Part shown: one piece after another, positions 1 through 13,000 of the stretch
How the letters are laid out: every line of letters starts with the position of its first letter
How positions within the stretch are numbered: position 1 is the first letter of the stretch
Source: Atriophallophorus winterbourni
Taxonomy: Eukaryota > Platyhelminthes > Trematoda > Plagiorchiida > Microphallidae
Assembly (NCBI GenBank): GCA_013407085.1
Contig: JACCGJ010025883.1
Span: 62,001 to 126,000, forward strand
Direction of reading: 5' to 3'
DNA: 64,000 nt
Translations under genes and position numbers: made by a program
The notes under the pieces: generated by a model
Told to the model about the DNA's origin: nothing
What the model saw: only the letters and a program-made list of their open reading frames with translations
The model's database searches: none

Positions 1-843
1 TTTTCCTTCATGCAACATTGCCAATTTGTCAAATGTTCAGTCGTATTTTGCACATCCATAATTGAGACTCATGTTCCAAATGGAAGTTATGAGTTTTTAT
101 GGCTATCGACTATTGATTCTTATTGAGAATCAAGGAAATTCCCCAATATGGAGTTACGCGCAAAATCCCAGGTATTTCAGAACCAACGAGGATTTGTCAA
201 TAAAAGCGGTACTATATTGAGGCAATCAAAATAACTGAAAAACATACCTCAATTATTGGGTTAACCGGGTTAGATCCGGGTCAATGTCAAAACAATATCG
301 TGTACGTACCAAGTTACGTACACGAGTCAAAATCAAATCAAGTTCAAATGTCCGACCGTCCCACGCAATCGAGATTACGACAAATTGTGCGCAGTAAATC
401 AAGGTCAAAATAAGCAAAAAAAGCAATAGGATAATGACAGGTCAGAAAAACAGTGTGGACGGCGATATTGACGGAACAGAAAGAAGCAACATCGACCTCT
501 TTCTATTTAACTACCTTGCCCGGATGTGCAATCCTGCAGTACGTTGGGCTGTGTGGCTAACAGCGTGTTAAATTGAATGGCCAAAGGTAGTGAGCTGCAT
601 GCTGAAACAGGTTGGAGTCTGACTACCATTTCCTGATTTTCTTCTTCCTCATATCTTTCTAGGCCTGGGCAATCTGACACTATCTTAGCCGATGTGCTGT
701 CCGTGACTGCGGCACTTTGCCTGTATCAGGCTTGTGCCATCCCATACCTTTAGAATAAGGCTTGTTCTACTTCTGGTGTTGATTCGGGATAAACCTGCTC
801 GTTTTTTGCTCTGTTCCTGATGCTCCATCTTTCATTGTTTCAG
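1..843. other. TAF1 intron, left part
   Basis: No coding signal. One family-A interspersed repeat lies at about 521-748; the remainder shows no recognisable structure. Confidence 0.7.
521..748 (+). repeat. Family-A short interspersed repeat, copy 1
   Basis: About 230 bp. It has the landmarks shared by all copies: gtgcaatc near the start, ggtagtgagctgcatgctga, ctttctaggcctgggcaa, and ggcactttgcctg with tcaggcttgtg near the end. No tRNA-type A or B box was found, and no ORF is shared between copies. The family recurs about twelve times in the window. Confidence 0.85.
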
Positions 844-1060
844 TTATGTTCGCGGCCCTATGGCTCAGTACAACGTGCCTTTCCCGGTCACAAACCTCGT
901 CCGTCAAATCCAAAGAAAGGCTCGTGAAAGGGAAGAAGAAAAGGCAGTCACCGGTGGCGGAGATATATTTTTCATGCGGACGCCTGCGGATTTATCAGGC
1001 TCTGATGGTGATGTAGTGTTGTTTGAATTTTCCGAAGAATATCCACCACTCATGACCCAA
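844..1060 (+). CDS. TAF1: TAF1 exon a (start of DUF3591 region in window)
   Basis: Acceptor cag at 841-843 and donor gtaagt at 1061. The first base completes a codon begun in an exon outside the window, and the frame then reads [13 protein letters not shown]. It encodes the stretch before the conserved DUF3591 core, including FFMRTPADL and EEYPPLMTQ, matching the human segment that ends before GMATKIKNYY. The Met at 860 is internal and not a start. Confidence 0.9.
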
Positions 1061-4000
1061 GTAAGTCGTGGAACTGCACATCGATATAATTTATTACTTC
1101 ATTTCATGACGTAAAAATACAAATACATGTTTTGTTACCGTGGTTTCCACGTCTGGTCTGATATTCTCCTCTTAGATTGGTATGGCATCGCGCGTTATCA
1201 ATTATTATCGTCCGCTCGTTCCACGAGATCGAAGCTTGTCCCCGGCTCCACATGCTTCAAACGAACCTCCGAATCTGCCTTACGGTTCACTGGTATACGT
1301 CGGTTCCACCGATAGCCCGTTTCTCGGTACCGTGAGACCAGGTGGTTGCTTACAGGTTCGTGTTTCACTGTTTACCTACTACTTATTTCATATAAGTAGG
1401 CAGATCAGCTTATATTGTATCATGTGATTGTTTTGCAGACACTCGAGAACAATATGTACCGTGCACCCATCTACCCGCACACGATGCCCTATACAGATTT
1501 TCTACTCATTCGAAACCGTAACGGGATTAGCATTCGACGTGTTCGCGATGTGTTCACTGTCGGTCAGCAAATTCCGTTGATGGAAGTCCCCGGTCCGAAT
1601 TCCAAACGTGCTAACAACTTCATCAGGGATTTCTTGCAAGTGTTCATTTTGCGCTTGTTTTTGCAAAACACCGATGAACCAAAACGAATTAAAATCGAGG
1701 AGATTCGGAAAGCTTTTCCGAACCATTCAGAAAGTAGCGTACGGAAACGGTTGAAAGTTTGTGCCGATTTCAGGCGGACAGGTAAACCACTCGCTTGTTT
1801 ATCCGTTTGAGGTCCCATGACTTACGTCATATTTTTTATCGTCTGTACTCCTTGTGAATATTCACTTGATCCGTCACGCTCCCTGATTACTGATCACACC
1901 ACGTGCACGCATATGCAATCGTGCATTACTTCTGTACTGCAGAGCCAGCTATCACCGTGCTTAGTTGACTCGGGATTAAGCTGCATGTGCAGACACGCTG
2001 AAGTCTCGTTGGCGTTTCCACATCTCTCTGGGCCTTGGTCACCTGGCAGTATTTTTGCCCATGTGTCATCATCATCACAGACAGCATTACACCGGTAGCA
2101 CGTACCGAATGCTTAACTGCCACACAACCATGAAAAAGTAAAATCCTCAAAGATGGGCAGGGTGGGACTTAAATTGCTACGGGTTCTATAAAAGAGTAAG
2201 CACAAACAAACTGGGAAGAGGTGCCTACACCTCGAATGGAACATGCATTCAAACAAGTTTCGTGAACGAGTAGAGTGACATCAGCACGGCAGCTTCCTTG
2301 CGGCTTTCACTGTCATGTATCATAACAAACTTTTCTCGTCACTCCGCTTGACAACATACAAGGTTAAGCAAACACTCCAAGAAGATGCTTAGTGCAAGAC
2401 CACCACTGAACAAGGTTTCGGGACATATCCTTAAGCATAACTAGCCATTGCGATATCTGATTGCGGAGACATCGTCCTGAAAGACGCCCTGCGCCGACTT
2501 TGGAAAGGGTTTTTAACTGCTTATGCCATGTAGCCACCCCGTGGCATTTTGCATGGATCAGGATTGTGATTTCATACATATTTTTCTGGAGTTGTTCGCA
2601 CTAATACCTTCTGTCTGACACAGGGTCGGATGCAAGCTGGTGGGTATTGCGCAGTGACTACCGTCTGCCGTCGGAAGAAGAGGTCCGCTATTTAGTATCT
2701 CCGGAAGATTGTTGTGCTCACTATAGCATGTTGGCTGCGGAACTTCGGTTGAAGGACGCAGGTTACGGTGAAAAATCACTGTTCGTGTTGGATGAAAATC
2801 AAGAGGAAGAAGAAGAGAAAGAAGATCAGGTACACATTTACTATGCTCCCCCAATGTATTTGTTTGTAACGTTATTACGCCCCATATCTCGTTTTGAGAC
2901 AAGTGCATTATCAGCTTCTTCATGTTGTCGACACGTTCCTTGTTATTCATTGATTTTACAACAGTCAATTGTTTTAACCCGCTTCCTTGTGTCTATTTGG
3001 ACACGTGATTTAAAGCGAACGCGTTTAGTTCGTAATTTTTATGATATTATAAACCTCGCTGCGCCACACAGAGTAATGAGTCTGTAGTGATGCCCCAACA
3101 ACAGGTCATTATCGATCGATGACAACCTGGAATAACAATTTGTCTGGCACCTGTGTTCCGTGTTGAATCGTGGGGCAATCTGTTGTCATTTAAAGCGTCG
3201 AACAATTTCGAGCTTGTGCTTTTTCCTTCTAACTGTGCCCCCTCTGACCTGATTTGCCTACAAAATGCAGACTCCTTCACAGGATTAACATAGTGTGGGC
3301 CGCATACTCGCAGCTCTTCACGCGTAGATAGCTAGTACATCCATGCTGCATTACGGTGTTTGTTCGGATGTCTCCTGTCAGAGTGTTCTGCACACCACTA
3401 TCCGATACGAAAGTTCGTTTCTAATCTTAACTGACAGGTTGTTTGGCAGGTTGCAAACTTGGCGATGCGTCTTCGACGTTTTCCACATGAGTCACTTGCA
3501 AAGTGATCAAGTTACCCACCATCATATGCATCCTGTTCACCTCTTCATTTGAGTATACCTCCCAGTCACAAAGGGGGCTTACGTTGCTCTGACTTTGTCA
3601 CCGGAAAAAGCCAAGTTTGGGTTTTGCTACCACAACTCGTTTACCGCGCTCCTCTGTGGCTAGATGAGATTCCCTTAGCAGCTGAGAAAGTATTGTGTTA
3701 GTGAGCTGTCTTCATTTAGCTGCGAGTATTGTGTTCCAACAGTGCAATACGTAGATTGTTCTTCCATACATCCATGGAGCATGGATGAATTTATCTTATC
3801 CTTGAGAGTCGGGTTTTTTGAAAACTCTTTCTAATAAATAGCAGCACTGTGATATTTTAATGAGCTTCTGATTCCTTCGATCTTTGGACACAATGTTTTC
3901 AGTTTGATGTGGTCTATTGCATCAAGACTACTTCTTCCATTACTTACACTACTTTCAGCCGAAAATGGAAGACGAGGTTCGAGCAGCTCCGTGGAATACA

Positions 4001-7000
4001 ACACGTGCTTACCTGGCCTCACAACGCGGTGGCTGTTTTCTGGAACTTCACGGTGCTGCTGATCCGACTGGTTGTGGCGAGGCGTTTTCCTACTCGAAGA
4101 CGTCTGCAAAACCTGGCGCGCTTTTCCGTCAAACTGGTGGGGAAGTTGCCAGAGGGTTGTTGAAGGGCAAACGTACCGTCACGGGTACCGACGCGGATCT
4201 GCGTAAGCTACATTTACGCGATGCTCGGGCACTCTTGCGTTCATTCGGAATTAGTGAAGCGGATTTGAAGACATTCAAGCGGTGAGTTGCTCAGCTCAAT
4301 TTGGCCCTTGTGTGTTATGTGGTACTAAACTTTTCAACAAGTTTTAAAGAATTTATTCCACCCTACACTTGTTTTTATTTTTTTCAATACTTTTTGTTAA
4401 AATAAAGTGTTGTATCAATCCGCTAACTCTATACTCGCTGCCTAAATGGTTGATTGCTTGCGATGTTTTCACTTCAGCTGGGAAATTATCGATATGGTTC
4501 GCTTCGCTTCGACTGAGCGTGCTAAACAAGGCGAGGAGGAAAGCTCTGCGAAATTCGCCAGAGGCAACCGGCTTTCGATGAGTGAACAAGTTCGATGTTA
4601 TCGGGAAGAATGTCAACGAATTTTTGATTTGCAAAATCGTGTTTTATCAAACACAGAGCTTCTGAGTTCCGATGAGGAAGTGAGCAGTGAAGAGGAGGAG
4701 GAGGAAGTTACCGGGGCTGTTGGAGATGCCTCGGGTCGAGCACTCGGAGGTTCGGGTTCAGCGAGTTCCATTGGTGGCGTCCAGTTGTCCAGTTTGTCGG
4801 CCTCTGCGCGATCATTCACTGGGACAAGCCACGTAACCGTATCCGATGGTGATCGTGATCGCCTTAAACTAGCATCGGATTCGAAGGCAAGTGATACATT
4901 ATTAAGCGGTTAAGCTTTATGACCTGAGAATTCCGATTTATATGTCACCTGTTTTTTAGTCCTAAGCAACCTGGTACTATCTTTCCGCACGCGCAGTTTG
5001 TGACTACGTGGCACCTTGTCTTGATCAATCTTATGATTTCCTACATACTCAAACGGCTTGATTGCTTGCAGTGTCCCGGAAGCGCGAAACGATCGAGGAA
5101 AACCAATCCGGCCGGACAATCATCGAAAGAAATCACTTCTGGCACCGCCGCACCCATCCAACCTTCCGACGATAGCGCAGAACCGATTGACGGACACACT
5201 CGTAACGGTGCGGTTTATGAAGCCAGTGCGACCGCTGCGGGTGCCGTTTTAGACTCACCACCCCCGTGGCCTTCTGCTGTGCGTAAAATGCTCCGCATTG
5301 TTCGAACATACTCGGAAGGTGGGCAGCAGTATACGCGTACTGAATTGGTTCCGTGGTCCCCGGTCGTAGAGATTTATCTGAAGATTCGTCAGACGCGGAG
5401 TGACGATTTTATTCACAACTTTGTGGATTCCGATTATCAGTTCAAAGAACAACAGCGAAGAGAAAAGCGCCGCTTACAAGTATGGGTTCGCCTAAATTCG
5501 GTCTTTTGTTTCATCCTGTACTCTGCTATTCACTTTCGTGACAGATATGTTGTTTGGTAATTTGTGAGTGTAATTTTCAACTGCTCCCGTTGTTGGTAAA
5601 TTCATCTTTTGGTTGTCTACGTTGCACTATTCTCAACCCACCATACCCTTGTGTTCCATCGTAGGACCAACTCCGTCGTCTGCGTAAACAGCAAGCGATC
5701 ATGCGAGAACGTGGTGGCACTTCTATTGCTGGTCGTACCCACGTGTCATCCAGTGCGACTATAAGACGGCGTCACAAAAAACCACTGACTTCCGCGCTGA
5801 TCAAAATGCGTTGTGGTGCTTGTGGACAGACCGGTACGTGTTTTTGCGGACGCATCAGCTTTGAGTCCTGTCCTTTTCCCCTGTTTCTATATTCTAATCT
5901 GTAGATTATTTAGTGCGCACCCTCATCTACTTTTGACAAATTAATTGGCCAACGGTAGTGAGCTGCATGCTGAAACACGCTGGAGTCTCACTACCATTTC
6001 TATTTCCCCCCCTCATATCTGTCTAGGCCTGGCCAACCTGACAGTATCTTAGCCCACGTGCAGTCTCTGATTGTGTGGCACTTTGCCTGGATCAGGCTTG
6101 TGCTTTCATACCCGACAGCCCCCAACTAAACATTATGAGTGTTAGTTTACACCCTGGTATAAAGACCTTCTGTTGTGATATCGAGACAATAAGCCTATAG
6201 CCATCAATCTGCATCAGAAAATTCGTCTCGCTGTCGGTATCATTTTTTCGAATCAGAATATCTGGATTAAAACCTCCATGACAAAGAAACTACTTTACGT
6301 TCTCGGCTAAGGTGTTGACAGTTTATTTAACAGTTCAATCTCTGTTATCTACTTTGGTTAACATTTTTTCTACAATTTCCCAAAACTGTTTTGCCTCATT
6401 ATGTCGCATCATCAGATTACCCAGTTGTGATTGCTTTTATAAACGTACGCTAGCCTGTAGACGCTCAACTTGGAAGCCGTGGTGGTTATAGACACTTAAA
6501 GATCTGATTCAAAAACTTTCTCTGTGGTTTTTTGCTTGTAAACACTTCAATGGTATACCTGAAGTTGTTGTCAACTAGAGTATATATGAACACGTGTCTG
6601 AATGCAGGTAGAGTGTCATACAGTCATTGGCTGAACGGGGGCTGCGATACTGTCGGGATTCCCAGGCCTAGTCAAATAAGTAACACATACGGGGAGTAAG
6701 GCTAAAACATCTCAAATATATCTCATTACCGGTGGCAATCTATTTCGCTCGGAGTTACTTGAACAAGTGAGGGTGAGCATATACTGCTCTTGTTTGCCGA
6801 TCGTAGATCACACCGCCTTCGTGCAACTTCCGCCAACCAGCCGAGTACTATCAATCGCGGTGACCGCTGCGGGAGAGATTGCTGCTCCTGAATCGGACTG
6901 TTTAGTCATCCGAAGTGCTGCGGAGCATCAAACCTTCGTGTGCTTGTGATGCACATCCTTGGTTGAAATCAAAGGCAAAAGCAAGAACATCAACAACCTA

Positions 7001-10000
7001 CACTGTACGGAACTACTGCACAATTGCACACCGGTTTATTGCAGCTAGAGTGTTAAAGTTTGCTCGCGTTGTGTGATGGTAATCCTCTTTAGCTGTCTGC
7101 CGTTCACCCATTCGTCACCAATTACTTCTCGGGGTAATTTATTCGTACAGGTCATATGCGAACGAACAAAGAATGCCCGATGTACGGTCAGTCGGTTGTA
7201 TCGGAAACCCCTACCCCTGGTGCCCACATGATGGATAAAGGTCGTCTTAAAACTCCTCTGCGCATCCGTTCCTTGGGAAGTGCAAATAAAACCAAGGGAA
7301 AATCGTCAAAAGTTCCTGATTCCATTGCAGAAGCCCAAGCGCTGGCCTCACGTCCTGTTAGCGAATTGCTAGCTGAGCAAGACAAGGAGGTGGACAGTCG
7401 AACATCTCCAGAGGATGCACGGGATTCCGCACACGAACAAGCTACTCTTGCGCGTGCCTCCGGTGAAACATCTGATCGAACTACGCGTTTCGCTGACGAT
7501 GCGGTTACAGTAAGTCATCGCACAACTATTTAACTCACGTGTATCTTTTTCAATATTGATCTTTTATTTCACTGTTACAGGTTGTAGGAACCAAGCTGAA
7601 GTTCCATTCGGGAATAACTCGTTATATTAATGAACAAAATCGACGTAACTTGAAACTGAAAATTCGGCGTCAGCTGTTGGATCGTTTGAATGCGGCTGCT
7701 GCCATGGTACAGTCGGCCAGCACCAGTCGTCGGGCCATCGCGAGTCGAGCATCTGTTGGTCGTGGACGTCGATCTTCCGTGAGCATACAGCCCGATGATC
7801 TTGCTACTGGTTTGAAACACAAGGGAAATCGACGTCGAATCGATCCTCGTGTTGCGTTGAATCATATCTTTGAAGGCATTTATAAAGTAAGCGCTGTCAT
7901 TTCAAGTTAGCCTTCGTCCACGAGATTTCATACCTTCATGTTTCGTATGATTATGACCTAAACAAAATACGGGGTTTAAAAAATTGGCTTTCTTTAGTGA
8001 GCGTTTAACGTTCACTGATAAATTAATTCACAAGCTACAAACGGAAACACATTAGAGTCCCAATACCATTTTCTCTAATATCTGTCTGGGCTTTGGTAAT
8101 CTGACAGCATCTTAGTCTACGAGCTGTCTGTGACTGTGTGGCACTTTCCCTGGATCCAGGCTTGTGGTATCATACGTGATCTTAAATGGGCACATCACTA
8201 ACCACCTCAAATGTGTATGTGACGTTTATTCTTGCATGTATTTCACGTGTGTGTTAATTTGCGACAACTCACTTCATATAAATTTTCATTCTCGCAACTT
8301 CACTTGCCATTTTCTGCATCCATTTGCTTATCCTTTCAAAATCCCATTCAACGCGTAGAGGTTATGTTGGTTTTTTCGCTGTCAATCTTATTGTTTCATA
8401 CATACATACATATTGAACGTATGCGTCGTATCAGCTGGAATCAGGCAGCATTCCCCATTGATATTCTGCAATTACAGGGTTTGACGCAAATCCCGGGCTC
8501 AAAAATTTTCATGCACCCCGTCAAGGAAAGGATTTTCCGAATTATTATTCCCAAATCCAAAATCCCATAGATCTATCCCAAATCCGAATGAAAATCAACG
8601 AGAACCACTACGCTACACGCGAGGAGTTTTTGGTCGACATTCGATTGATTACAATAACTCTTTGAGTTATAACGGTGAGTTCGTTAACCCGCAATCTCGC
8701 TCTTTTGGTTTGCGCCATTGGAGTTTCTTTTGTGTTGTTGGCAAGTTCATTCTTATACGAACTAGCACTCGGTTAGAGCTCCAACCGATTCTATTCTATT
8801 TTCTCTCATCTTTCTAGGCCTGGGCAACCTGACAGTATCTTAGCCCACGTGTAGTCTGTAACTGCACGGCACTTTGCCTGGATCAGGCTTGTGCTTTCAT
8901 TCACCATTCTAACCGATTTCACTCAAATTTCTTTGTATTATGAATACACAATCGTACCAAACATATTCCAATCGATTGTAACGAAATGGTATTTTCCAAC
9001 ATGACTGGATAGCGGTGCTTAGCTTTGTATCAAGACATTCCTCTTGCTTCATTTTATGGCTGGGTGTTTGAGAGATGCAGTAGCTTCAAGTACCTTGGCG
9101 TTACAATATCCGACAGTCTAAGCTGGTCCAATCAGTGACCACACAATTCCTGTAAGTTTCTCAGGTTGTCATTCTATGCTCTTCGCCTCCGTTCTCTCTC
9201 CATCCCACCCAATGTAACTCAACTTTGTTTTTTCTTGCATCCCCTATAGTTTTTCCCGGCCTTCTGGAAAAGGATTTTCGCTTATCAGTAGAGGTATTAA
9301 GGTTATCTCAAGATTGAGTTGTGTTTCGGCGGATTTAATTCGAGACACCATTGGTGATCATCGCTTCCGTGAATACAACAGACTTGTCAAAAACATTTCT
9401 TCTGATAGTTCACCTCCACTGAACAAGACCCTTGTTGCCTGCAAATCTTTTTCCTCCACCCGAAGTCAACATTTTATTCCCTACTCAAGAACTAATAAAT
9501 TCGGAAATTCTTTTGTTCCTTACTTGGCATGATACGTGGTTAATCCATCGATGGCTGTTTCAGAGTTGAAGATGCGCCTTGACAACTGATGTTGAGATCT
9601 CGTCAATTTTTAATTTCATTCGCATGTCTGCCTATGGCTGTGTAACCTGACAGTGTAGTATTTATTGTGCGACAGTTTGCATGGATCAGGCTTGTGTGAT
9701 TTTATACATTTCAATTTTTCTTACCTTTTTGGGGAAAATAATTTAATTGCTGAAAATTCGTGTATACGAATAAAGTCTTCTTTTTCATAATGCAAAAGTG
9801 ACTGCATGTCTGTAATACTAATAATTCACGTTTATTGCCCCATGACCCTTCGTTGGTAACTTAACTTAGCCTCGATTTTCGATATTTTCAACTTTGAAAT
9901 GCTCGTTCGGTAAAAATCTCTCACAGTTAGGCAACTCTTCTCAAGTGAGTGATCACAACCTGTATCGTTTGGTTTCAGTCGGAGATTGGTGCCAGTCCCG

Positions 10001-13000
10001 TGAAACCTACCGGCGTGGTATCGAATAACCCATGTGATAGCTTTTCGCTGCTGCAATATCATTTATACCACATTCCTCAGAACTTGATCATCAAGCCTTG
10101 TGCTTATTGATTTTCGCTTTCTGAATCAATTCGATCTGCCGGTTCGCTTAGTGGAGCTGATTCACGTGACTCATTGAGGTGGCTTTGTGTGTGAGAGGTC
10201 ATTAATATTTGTCTTTTTACTATGCAAATACCTTAGTATAAGCGCTGTCAGACACTGCTGCGTGTTGAGTCGATTGGAATCTCGAGTTACTTCACTGTCG
10301 TTTAGGTTCGCTTCTTGATTTAATACATGTCGATGCGTGTCACGCCTACCCCCCAGCACCTGTTTTTTTCACCTTCGACTTCTGGACATCAGAATGAGTT
10401 TAACACACCGGGCCTTGTGCGCATTTCTCTGTGGAAGCGTTTGGTTGCAACTGACTAGTCGTGAGCTTAACCACTCTTTGCTTCGCGTCTTCCACTTCAG
10501 GACGTTACAGCTCGTACACAGAGACCGCGATGAAAATGTGTTCCTATGTGATGGAGGAATTCTGTCATAAGGAAATGAAATTGATGCGCCTCGAGTCCAT
10601 GGTCAACCCGTTGTTGGACGAGGATGATCTGGTCGGTTTGAACTTTTTGTTTCAGCAAGCGATTGAGGCCATGCGTCTAGTGGAACACAGTCGGCCGTTT
10701 CATACTCCCGTGGACAAAAAACGTTATCCTGTAAGCGGATCAATTCTACCATATTCGGTTTTCACGATGCTGATATTTGTACGCATTGTGTTTGTTTGTT
10801 TTTGTCGGTTTTCAATTTAAATCAAACTTGTTTCGGGAATTAGTAACACGATGCGTTGGTCATCTGCAAACGGTCTAACCCGTAATCTGGAATTGCCGTG
10901 GTTCAAACATTGTTCACCAAGTATCCACTGCTTCAATGCTCACTAAAGCAATCTGTCATTGTCAACCTAGTGAAGGCAAACAACCTGAAACTGGTGGTGA
11001 ATTGCAAATGTGGTGTTCGTGTGCTACACCATTGATTTCTCAGATGCTCTTTCTCGATGCACTAACCGGGGTCTACTTAAGGGATCGTTGGAGGACGCTC
11101 CTTTATCCTATCACTTATCCTCATTTACTCGATATGTGTGCACGGATCTGCAATCGTGCAGTACTTCTGTGCTGTGTGGCTAACACCGTGCTAAATTGAT
11201 TGGCCACATGTAGTGAGCTGTATGCTGAAACACGCTGGAGTTTCACTACCATTTTTTTTCCCCCTCATACCTGTCTAGGCTTGGGTAAACTGACAGTAGC
11301 TTAGCCCACGTGCAGTCTTTGATTGTGCGGCACTTTGCCTGAATCAGGCTTGTACTTTTATACCATACTCGGTATTGTTGTTGGCCTCCTTCGGTCAATG
11401 TCGACCGACTGTTTTTCGTCGGCATGTAAAGATTTTGGGCTAACAATCAGCATGAGCAAGACCAAAGTCCTTGGTCAAGGGACTGTATCGCCTCCCATCA
11501 TCACTGTTGGAAACTGTCAGCTTGAATCAGTACATCATTTCACATACCTTGGTTCAACTATTGCGAATAACCTCTCGCTAGACACGGAGATTGATAAGCG
11601 GGTTTGCAGAGAAGCTGTCATTCTGAACGAATATATGTGGTGTTTTGTTGGAAGGAATTGCATGCCTTAATTCTGGCCGTTTAATAAACTGCATAAAATA
11701 CAATTCGTGCACTTTAAGCTATATATTTCTTACGTATTTGTTGGTATGTTATCTTCCTTGATTTCTTAGTGACCGAATCAGCGTCACGTTGGTACTTTCC
11801 TCTCTTCTACACTCGTGACCTCAACTGATTCTGCATGAGGAGCAAAAGCTCTAAGTTTCAGCGACTAATTTCTTTGTCTGCAACTGTTCCCTCACTCGTC
11901 AATGATTGTGAACTTTGATTCTGTCAACTTGGGTTTTGTTTGAGATTGCGTTGTTGAGCGAATTTCGCCAAGCACTTATCATATGAGTTAGGAAAAACTT
12001 GCGCCTAACCGCTCACTTTGGGTGCGCTGTGTAAATCGTTATCTGGAAGTTGAGGAAGAGCAGCAACTTCTCTCATCTGGCTAAAATAAATCACGCCACA
12101 AGCGTGCAAGTGTTGTGAACACTGCCGCAGAGATTGTTCACCTCCCGAATCGGACTGTTCAGTCATTCGAAGCGCTGTGGAGCATGAACCCACCATGCTC
12201 CACAGTGATATACATCCATGGTCGACAGCGACCGATAGTGGCGAACAACACTATACGTGTGCGTGTGTGTAGTTAGGGTTATGTAACTTCATCTGACATT
12301 GATTTTCAGTTGCTTCGAGACTATTTTTGTTGCCCTTTTTAACTTAACTTAACCTTCCGCGCGTGGACCTTGTTTGTCGAACAATCGGTTTTCTTTCGTT
12401 GGCAGAATTACTACAAAGTGATTTCCAGCCCCATGGATCTAGCGACTTTGGAGAAAATGGTCAAGGAAAATAGATTCCACTCGCGCGAAGAGTTTCTCAC
12501 TCAGGCCGATCTCATTTTCACCAATTGCGTGACGTTCAACGGACAAGACAGTTTGTTGACAGAAGTGGCCAAGAAAATGCTGGCTGTGGGTCGGGAACGC
12601 TTGGAACAGGATGCGGAAACGCTGGATACCCTGGAGGCGAATATACGCAAGTACGTCGATGTTTTTGTTCGCGAATTGGGTTGTAATTCATTCACAGTGG
12701 CGGTAGTGATGTTTCGCCTATTGACATGGATCGGTCGCATATAAGCCTGGGTTTTATTGTGCCTGTTCTTTTGGTTCGAGGTTGTAAAGCAATGGTTTAG
12801 TCTCGTTGCCACTATGTCCCTAATCACGCTCTTTCTATGTCAGAAAAAGCTTGTGCCTTGTTGCATGCATACTTGTCCGAGACAATCCACTAACCTTTTT
12901 CGTATGCGTTTGATTTCTCTCCGGGATTGCATTATCCTGTTACAAAATCTCTGTATGTTGGCTACCTTTCGTGTGCTGTTGAAACTTATACTTCCTTTTT

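Noticed and set aside
4887..4913. Continuation of TAF1 exon f to a stop at 4911-4913
   Set aside because: Conserved TAF1 sequence resumes in phase at 5072, so this is intron entered by a GC donor.
8410..8477. Longer first-bromodomain exon starting near 8421
   Set aside because: The residues before 8478 have no counterpart in TAF1, and the acceptor at 8477 gives an exact alignment and the right phase.
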